This document shows positions 7,292 through 13,232 of a stretch of DNA of 13,232 bases, piece by piece. Position 1 is the stretch's first letter. Each line of letters begins with the position of its first letter. A program made the translations under genes and the position numbers. This DNA comes from Letharia columbiana (Eukaryota; Ascomycota; Lecanoromycetes; Lecanorales; Parmeliaceae): NCBI RefSeq assembly GCF_014066305.1, contig NW_023501078.1:1-13232 (forward strand), read 5' to 3'. The notes beneath the pieces are model-generated. The model was not told where the DNA came from. It searched no databases and saw nothing but the letters and a program-made list of their open reading frames with translations.

Positions 7292-8003
7292 TATTAAAAC
7301 TAGTATAGATACGATATTAATATAGATAGAGATAAAACGAGAATAATAAGATTATCGAATTATATATATAGAAAGAAGATATAATATTACCTCGTGAGAT
7401 AGTAAGTTATATTCTCGAATACTAAGTCTATTAATATAATATAAATTCTATATAAATATTCGACTACTTTCGACGTTATTTCTTCGATTTTTATGTTAAG
7501 TTAAGAGCGAAGAAGATTTTATTATATAGCTATATAGATATATAATAAATAAAGCGATTTATCTATAAATTTAGATATTACTATAGTAATCTATTCTAAT
7601 TCTTTATATAAATTATCTAAATTAGAGATAACTTATTTAGCTCGAGAAAAAAACTCTTAATATTATAATATTTAGCCTATATTTAATCTAATATTAATCG
7701 TTTCTAATAGCGAACACTTTTTATAGGTCGCTTTCTAGTCTTTAGTTCACTTAATATTGTTCGAGAGTCTCTTAATCTTATACTCGTCGACGCGTATAGT
7801 ATAGAAAGACGTTTATATAGAATTATATAAGATATTATAATTAATAGTAGTAGAAGAATAATGAAATACTTACTTTTTTATCTATATAGCCTTATAGGGC
7901 TTAGTTTTAAGAGTATAACAATTTAGGTAATATTAAAAGCTATCTACCGCTAAGTAACTATGGTTATAGAACTAAGTAATATATTAAAAATACGCTCGTA
8001 ATA
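7292..8003. repeat. Right terminal direct repeat of the nested element, itself interrupted
   Basis: It starts TATTAAAACTAGTATAGATACGATATTA and ends with the same TAATATATTAA...ACGCTCGTAATA tail as the left copy. Without the 554-bp insertion at 7382-7935 it would be about 158 bp, close to the 166 bp of the left repeat. Confidence 0.75.
7382..7935. mobile_element. MITE-like inverted-repeat element inside the right terminal repeat
   Basis: It is bounded by TAATATTACCT (7382-7392) and its exact reverse complement AGGTAATATTA (7925-7935). Similarity of the inverted ends continues inward after a small gap: GTTATATTCTCGAATACTAAGTCTATT on the left pairs with the reverse complement of GGGCTTAGTTTTAAGAGTATAAC on the right. 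The left terminal repeat of the host element lacks this block, giving an independent empty-site comparison. The ends are compatible with a TA duplication, but RIP and local AT repetition prevent proof. There is no transposase frame, so a non-autonomous DNA transposon is the likeliest reading. Confidence 0.6.
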
Positions 8004-8008
8004 AATCT
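8004..8008. repeat. Target-site duplication, right copy
   Basis: AATCT here repeats 6017-6021. The sequence then resumes as CAGCGATATATAAAG, which matches the uninterrupted unit 2 at 12815-12830 once C-to-T and G-to-A changes are allowed. Confidence 0.75.
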
Positions 8009-8989
8009 CAGCGATATATAAAGCTTTATATTTAAAATTACTTTTACTATTATAATCTAAATTATTAAGAAATTATAACGATTAGATTATAAGATAATTA
8101 ATAATATACTATTTACTTCTAATAATAATAATAAAAAATTATTAAAAGAAAATATACTTAATATTAATTATATTATTAAAATATAATATAATAGTTAGAA
8201 AATCTTAAATAAATAAATATAAGATAGTTCTTAATATATTATAAGATAAGATACTCTTTCTACTCGATTAATATAATTATAATAATAATTAGATATTAAT
8301 AATAAACGAACTCTTCTTTCTATTAACTTCGAAGCTTTAACTACTTAAATCGTTTATTTCTTTATCTATTATACTAAAACGATAAAGCTCTTTCTCTATT
8401 TATTTATAATAATAAGATTAATTTAAATATCTTTTTATTAAATAAAAATAAGAATAATAGAAAATTTAAATTTATTAATATCGCTAAAATTATATAGCAA
8501 TCTACTATTAACTAATTTATAAAAAAAAATAATAAATTATTTTATATTAATAATAAATAAGATTTATAATAACTCGCTAATATTATATATATCTTCTATT
8601 ATCTAAATATCTCGCGATTCTTATATATTAATTAATAAACTCTATTTCTATAATTTAGAGAAGAAATATAAAAGATATTATAATTCTAACTATTTTATTT
8701 AGATTAATAATATTAATAAAATTAATTCTAAAAAGATAAAATATAAACTATCTATAAAGTATTATAATTATTTAAATATTTTCGATAGAATTAAAGCGAA
8801 TATACTTTTCTTATATTATTCTTATAATTATAAACTAAAATTTAATAATAGTTTTAATAAAATAAAACTTTTAAAAAATAGAATCTATCTAATATTAGAA
8901 TATAAATTAAAATAGATAAAGAAGTATCTAAATAAATATCTAAAGAAGGAATTTATAATATTAAGTTATATATTATATATCTTACTCGT
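8009..8989 (+). pseudogene. Protease C-terminal part and linker to reverse transcriptase, unit 1
   Basis: The sequence continues the protease region after the nested insertion and matches unit 2 from 12816 to the window end. Reading through stops gives a stretch around 8160-8250 resembling the H-D-I-(I/V)-L-G-x-x-W-L segment that follows the protease core in gypsy elements. Beyond about 8430 the window has no second copy for comparison. No frame is open. The segment up to the reverse transcriptase is AT-rich and otherwise featureless. Confidence 0.4.
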
Positions 8990-9640
8990 TCTATTCGCGG
9001 AAAAGTCGAATAGAGAATTACGTTTTTATATGAATTATTAAAAATTAAACGCTATTACTAAAAGAAACTAATATTTAATTTTATTAATAGATAAGATTTT
9101 AATAAGACTTTAGAAATATAAATATCTTATTCGATTAGATATTATAGTCGCGTTTAATAAATCTATATATATATCTCAATAGCGAGAATTTTACTACTTT
9201 TATTATCTTACTTAAAATATATAAGTATTAGATTCTTTTCTTCGAACTAATTAACGGCTTAATTATATATTAATAATATATAAATAATATTCTATTTAAG
9301 TATCTAAACGACTTCTATTAAATTTATCTCGATAATATATTTATTTATAATAAGATAAAAAAGAAATATATTTAACACTTTAGATAAATATTTTTAAGTG
9401 CGAATTCTACGTTTAGAAAACTAAGTTCTTAAATCTATTAATATCTATAGATAGATTATAAATAAATTCTATTAAAATTCTAAACTATCGTTAAGTAAAT
9501 TATATTTATTAATCTTAAAGAGATATAAGTCTTTATCGAATTTTATAATTTTTATCGATGATTTATTAAAGATTTCTCTAAAATAGTTAAATTTATAATA
9601 AAATTTATTATAAAGAAGATTATATTTAATTAATCTCTAG
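8990..9640 (+). pseudogene. Ty3/gypsy reverse transcriptase remnant, unit 1
   Basis: Reverse transcriptase copies element RNA into DNA. At 9015-9068 the reading ELRFYMNY-stop-KLNAITKRN is the family motif L-R-F-C-V-D-Y-R-K-L-N-A-I-T with RIP changes. At 9325-9354 the codons read YLDNIFIYNK, where the catalytic Y-L-D-D box has its second Asp changed to Asn by one G-to-A. At 9541-9585 FYNFYR-stop-FIKDFSKI is the F-x-N-F-Y-R-R-F-I-x-x-F-S segment joining reverse transcriptase to RNase H, with CGA changed to TGA. Small indels shift frames between blocks. The domain is certain at family level and certainly non-functional. Confidence 0.88.
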
Positions 9641-10050
9641 TATATTAAAAGGCCTTTTATTTTTTAAAAGTTATTATTATTAAAGTCTTAATTCTATATT
9701 ATTTCGATAAAATAAAAAACGTTATTTTAAAGATTAATTCTTTCGTCTATATTAATAAAGATATTTTTTTTAATATAATAATAAAAGAGTACTTTACTCG
9801 ATAATCTTTTATAGTAAAAATCTTACTTTAATCGAGTATAACTATTAAATCTATAATAAGAAGTTATTAATTATTATTCACTATTTTAAATACTAGCGTT
9901 CTAAATTAAAATATATTAATATCTCTATTAAGATCTTTATAAAGTATAAGAATTTAATATATTTTACTAAAGAAAGAGATCTTAATCGTTACTAAACTCG
10001 CTATTTAAATATACTATCTAAATTTAATATAAAGATTATTTATTAATCTA
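9641..10050 (+). pseudogene. Ty3/gypsy RNase H remnant, unit 1
   Basis: RNase H removes the RNA strand during reverse transcription. From 9807 the frame reads FYSKNLT, then EYNY-stop-IYNKKLLII (family E-C-N-Y-x-I-Y-D-K-E-L-L-A-I) and YKNLIYFT at 9945-9968 (family D-H-K-N-L-x-Y-F). It ends in LSKFNIKIIY, matching the L-S-x-F-N-F-x-I-x-Y-R-P-G end of the domain. Stops lie at former Gln and Trp codons, as RIP predicts. Confidence 0.85.
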
Positions 10051-10339
10051 AATATTAGAATATTAAAGTAAATATACTTATATAAATAATTAAATATAAA
10101 TTAATTAATTTTAAAAATAAATAATTATACTAATAGTATTAAATAATTTTTATTTTTAATCGATTAAAGTTAGATAGGTAAAAGTATTAAATATATATAT
10201 AATTAATAATCTTATTTACTATAAGATAGTAGAGGTTAATAAGAAAAAAATTATTATATTAGAAATTTATAATACTATTATTAAAGATAAGAATAAGTTT
10301 TAAGAGATTACTCTTAATAAGTATTTTATATAAAATAAG

Positions 10340-10734
10340 ATACTTTATTATAAGAATCGTTTATAAATATTTAATAATATATATTTAATATTATTCGAGA
10401 GATATATAATTAACTATTATACGATTATCTCGAGATAATATATATTTATAAACTACTTAAAAGAAAGTATTATTAATAAAAAATAAGGGCGATTAGTAAT
10501 TATCTACGTATTAAAATTACTATATCTATTAGAAGAGTTAAAATATCTCGCGATTAAAAGTATTACGAGCGTATTTTATATTCTTAATATATTATTTAAT
10601 TCTTTAATTTATTTAAGTCTAGCGTATCTTAATAGAGATATTTATCTACTATTTAATATCTTTCTTTTATCTATATAATTCGATATCTTAGTTATCTTAT
10701 TTAATATATCTATATTAATATTATATCTATATCG
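10340..10734 (+). pseudogene. Integrase N-terminal remnant, unit 1
   Basis: LYYKNRL at 10343-10363 matches the L-x-Y-x-x-R-L/I that opens gypsy integrase. At 10450-10515 the reading KLLKRKYY-stop-stop-KIRAISNYLRI fits the L-L-x-R-x-Y-x-W-P-x-M/I segment of the zinc-binding domain. The catalytic D,D-35-E core could not be recognised. It should continue through 10735, where unit 2 is taken to begin, but only about 1.1 kb separates this from the next gag, so the core may be truncated or too mutated to read. Confidence 0.6.
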
Positions 10735-11559
10735 ATTCTAATACTATAATTAAGATTAACTTACTTATTTTATTTATATTAATAAACGAATTTAAAGAAA
10801 CGCGCTAATAAAGACTTTAATAAGAAATTAAGTTAAGTTATTATATTTCTAGATAAGTCTATTAAATAGATAATTCGATTTTAAAGCGAATCGAACTCGA
10901 TAAATAGTAGTTAAGAGATAAATAAGATATTAAATTATTTATATAACTAGCGAATCGAAAGAAATAGTTAATATTATTAAAATATTATTTAAATATTATT
11001 TATAAGCTTTCTCGTATATAACTTCTCTATAAGATAAGAAATTCTCTAAGCGAAGTAAGTATACTCGAAAGACTACTATTTAAAGTACTTATAGTCTTCT
11101 TAACGTCTTAAATAATTAAGAAATAAGTATATTAAACCCTCGTAAAGAAATAATCTTATCTTAGACTTTATAGTAAAAATTTTTATTCTTAATATCGAAT
11201 AATTTCGATACGTCTTAAAGAGACTTTATTATTCTCTAGTATATCTAATATTTCTAATATCTATTCTTTCGAAGTATTTAAACTCCTCTTTACTTTATTT
11301 TAAATCTTTCTTTCTTCTTTTCTATAGCGAAGTTTAATATTAAAAGAATAGATTAAATTAAGACTTTATTAGAGTAAATTAAGTTTTAATAAGTATTAAT
11401 TCTATTAGATAATACTTCTAATAAGATAGACTTAATAAATATATTTTAAAATATTATTAATAGTTTATAACTATAATATTAGACTAAGTATTAACTCGAC
11501 GAATTTATAACTATATTAAATAAAATTTATTAGAAGCGAGACGATTTCTAAGAGATTAT
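10735..11559 (+). other. Unit 2 leader/LTR zone upstream of gag
   Basis: This is the counterpart of 3865-4779, shorter by about 76 bases overall up to the protease site. Positionally it spans the rest of integrase, the LTR and the leader. No LTR ends, primer-binding site or open frame can be assigned with confidence. Confidence 0.4.
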
Positions 11560-12500
11560 TACTCGATATTACACCGTTATAATAAAAAAGAATTTAATTA
11601 TAAATAATTTATATTAGATTTATAGAATAATTAAGAAGATAAATTAACTAGTTTAAGATTTTTAGAAGAATATAACTTCTTTATAGCGGAAAGTTAATAA
11701 TCTTAAGATATAGTTAATAAAAGACTTATAACTATTATTAATCGAGAAGAAACGTATATTTAAATATTTAAAAGAGAAATTAGTTAAGGTCTTAAACTTA
11801 TCTCTATTTATCGACGATAGTAATTTTATCTAAGACGACTAATTCTCTAGAATAAAATAGAAATTTAAGATTAATAGCGATTATTATCTTATTAAAGACT
11901 TTAAGATAATCTATATAGTCTTATAACTCGGCGATAAGACTATATAATATACGATATATAGAAGACTTCGAAACTTTACTAATCTATATTAATTTATTAA
12001 TAAAATTATAAACGAGTTAATTAATATTTATAAGAATTTAAATCGACGTAATAATATATTATATAATATATATACTCTATAATAAGAAATTTAATTCTTT
12101 ATCGACTTCTATTTAGACTTTATTTAATTAGATATTATTCTTAATATTAATAAAACTCTTATAATAAGAGTATTATCTTTTAAAGAAATTAAGAAATAAT
12201 CTAAGAAAGTTATAGAATATTATAGAGAGATTTATTATCTTAAAGACTATAAAGAAATATCTTCGAAAACTAGATAACTTATATCGTATTAGATATAAAG
12301 ATATAAAGTTTAAGAAGATTATTATTAAGTTAATTATAATATAAATTATAATTAATATATATCTTATATCTATTACTAGAGCTATAATCGCTATATCTCT
12401 AGATATTAAAATTAATTTAAAATTAAGAAAATTAATATACTATAATTATAATAAGAAAGATTATTATTAAAGTATCTATATAATAACTACTTAAATCGAG
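11560..12500 (+). pseudogene. Ty3/gypsy gag remnant, unit 2
   Basis: From 11801 the frame reads SLFIDDSN, D-D-stop (family W-D-D-W), FKINSDYYLI and LGDKT, which follows the fungal gypsy gag pattern better than unit 1 does. The zinc knuckle lies at 12438-12479 and reads YYNYNKKDYY-stop-SIY, again Y-x2-Y-x4-Y-x4-Y in place of C-x2-C-x4-H-x4-C. Stops are frequent and a frame shift lies between the two blocks. Confidence 0.7.
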
Positions 12501-13232
12501 ATCGGTAAAAAGATCTTCGAGAAAGTACGACTTTACGCGATAGATATAAACGAAGAATTTAAAATTAATAACGTCGATATTATAAATAGTAACGATTCTT
12601 TATTAAATTCGAGAAATAAATAATCTCTTTTAAAGTTATAATAAGAGATACTTATAAAGTATATTTAATAGATACTTCTAATAACGCTCTAATACGTCGT
12701 TCTTTTTATATATAAGTTATACTATTTTTATAAGAAAGAATTTATTTACTTAAGAACTTTCTTATAAATAATAGATATATCGATACTTATATAGTTATAA
12801 ACGAGTTTTTAATTTTAATAATATATAAAGCCTTATATCTAGAATTACTTTTATTATTATAATTTAAATTATTAAGAGATTATAATAATTAAATTATAAA
12901 ATAATTAATTATATATTATTTACTCTTATAATAATAATAAAAAATTATTAAAAAGAAATATATTTAATATTAATTATATTATTAAAATATAATATAATAG
13001 TTAGAAAACTATAGATAAATAAATATAAGATAATTCTTAATATATTATAGAATAAGATACTCTTTCTATTCGATTAATATAATTATAATAATAATTAAAT
13101 ATTAATAATAAACGATCTTCTCTTTCTATTAACTTTAGAGCTTCGACTATTTATATTATTTACTCTTTTATCTATTATATTAAAATAATAAAGCTCTTCT
13201 CTACTTACTTATAATAATAAGATTAATTTAAA
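12501..13232 (+). pseudogene. Protease-region remnant, unit 2 (uninterrupted site)
   Basis: The active-site ghost at 12761-12775 reads L-I-N-N-R where unit 1 has L-I-D-S-R. The site corresponding to the nested insertion in unit 1 is intact at 12811-12820, which makes this copy the empty-site control. The reading continues to the window end without an open frame. Confidence 0.5.

Larger units (their letters stand above)
6022..8003. mobile_element. Nested LTR-like element inserted in the protease region of unit 1
   Basis: Comparison with unit 2 shows that 6022-8003 is extra sequence. It begins TATTAGAACTAG and ends CGTAATA, carries direct terminal repeats (6022-6187 and 7292-8003) and is flanked by AATCT on both sides. 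TATTA...TAATA is what RIP would make from TGTTA...TAACA, the usual LTR ends. The internal part (6188-7291, 1104 bp) shows no reverse transcriptase or gag I can recognise, so this may be a non-autonomous or internally deleted element. No primer-binding site complementary to a tRNA is evident next to the left repeat. A purine stretch (AAAGAAGGAG) lies about 11 bases before the right repeat. Orientation is not established. It keeps more CpA and TpG than the surrounding gypsy copy, which suggests it arrived later. Confidence 0.75.
3865..10734 (+). mobile_element. Ty3/gypsy LTR retrotransposon, unit 1 of a head-to-tail array, RIP-destroyed
   Basis: This unit repeats from 10735 onward in the same orientation, giving a period of 6870 bp, or 4883 bp once the nested 1982-bp insertion and its 5-bp target duplication are removed. 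Order on the plus strand is leader/LTR zone, gag, protease, reverse transcriptase, RNase H and integrase start, which is the Ty3/gypsy (Metaviridae) order. In Ty1/copia, integrase precedes reverse transcriptase. Every domain carries many stops, and most changes from the family consensus are C-to-T or G-to-A in CpA/TpG context. LTR borders could not be fixed: between integrase and gag no clear TG...CA ends stand out. The left limit is set by the low-quality stretch and is not a true element end. Confidence 0.8.
10735..13232 (+). mobile_element. Ty3/gypsy LTR retrotransposon, unit 2 (partial, runs off the window)
   Basis: This is a second same-orientation copy matching 3865-6016 and then 8009 to about 8430 of unit 1, without the nested insertion. 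Residual CpG and C content is slightly higher than in unit 1 in places (for example GGCGATAAGAC versus AGCGATAAGAC near 11932 and 5139), so the two copies carry different RIP mutations. The 10735 start is set by where unit 1 begins to be readable, and is not a proven element boundary. Confidence 0.78.

Noticed and set aside
3865..13232. Mitochondrial DNA or a centromere-specific satellite, given the extreme AT content
   Set aside because: Gypsy gag, protease, reverse transcriptase and RNase H ghosts explain the sequence, the changes follow RIP context, and no mitochondrial genes, group I/II introns or short satellite period appear.

Overview
The window looks like nuclear DNA of a filamentous ascomycete (Pezizomycotina). 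A GC-balanced segment of about 3.5 kb carrying ordinary eukaryotic genes gives way abruptly to about 9.4 kb of extremely AT-rich DNA. In the AT-rich part CpA and TpG dinucleotides are almost absent while CpG survives. That is the signature of repeat-induced point mutation (RIP), a process specific to fungi, and not of simple methyl-CpG decay. I found no prokaryotic operons, CRISPR arrays, tRNAs or rRNAs.

Left part (1-2393): two plus-strand genes. The first encodes the Ran GTPase-activating protein Rna1/RanGAP (47-1322). It is recognisable from its first residues to its conserved C-terminus but is broken by three single-base indels, near 205, 295 and 896. The second encodes a RimJ/RimL-type GNAT N-acetyltransferase (start at 1665 or 1704, end 2393), preceded by a uORF whose stop overlaps the downstream candidate start as ATGA.

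Transition (2394-3864): about 550 bp without a gene, then a TATA box with a pyrimidine-rich leader (2941-3036), then a decayed gene-like stretch I could not identify (3037 to about 3555). From about 3555 to 3864 the sequence collapses into C runs and T runs. This looks like low-quality sequence or an assembly join, and the adjacency of the gene segment and the repeat segment should not be trusted without reads spanning it.

Right part (3865-13232): head-to-tail copies of a Ty3/gypsy LTR retrotransposon destroyed by RIP. Unit 1 (3865-10734) shows, in order on the plus strand, a leader/LTR zone, gag with a CCHC zinc-knuckle ghost, an aspartic protease ghost, reverse transcriptase (YLDD ghost), RNase H and the start of integrase. 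Unit 2 starts again at 10735 and runs off the window inside the protease region. Unit 1 was later interrupted in the protease region by a 1982-bp element (6022-8003). That element has a 5-bp target duplication and terminal direct repeats beginning TATTA and ending TAATA, which RIP would make from TGTTA and TAACA. Its right terminal repeat was itself interrupted by a 554-bp inverted-repeat element (7382-7935). Three layers of insertion can therefore be read in order.

Nothing in the repeat half appears able to make protein. I see no convincing previously undescribed biological system. The points most worth following up are the frameshifted RanGAP gene, the suspicious C/T-rich join, the nested insertions and the unidentified remnant at 3037-3555.
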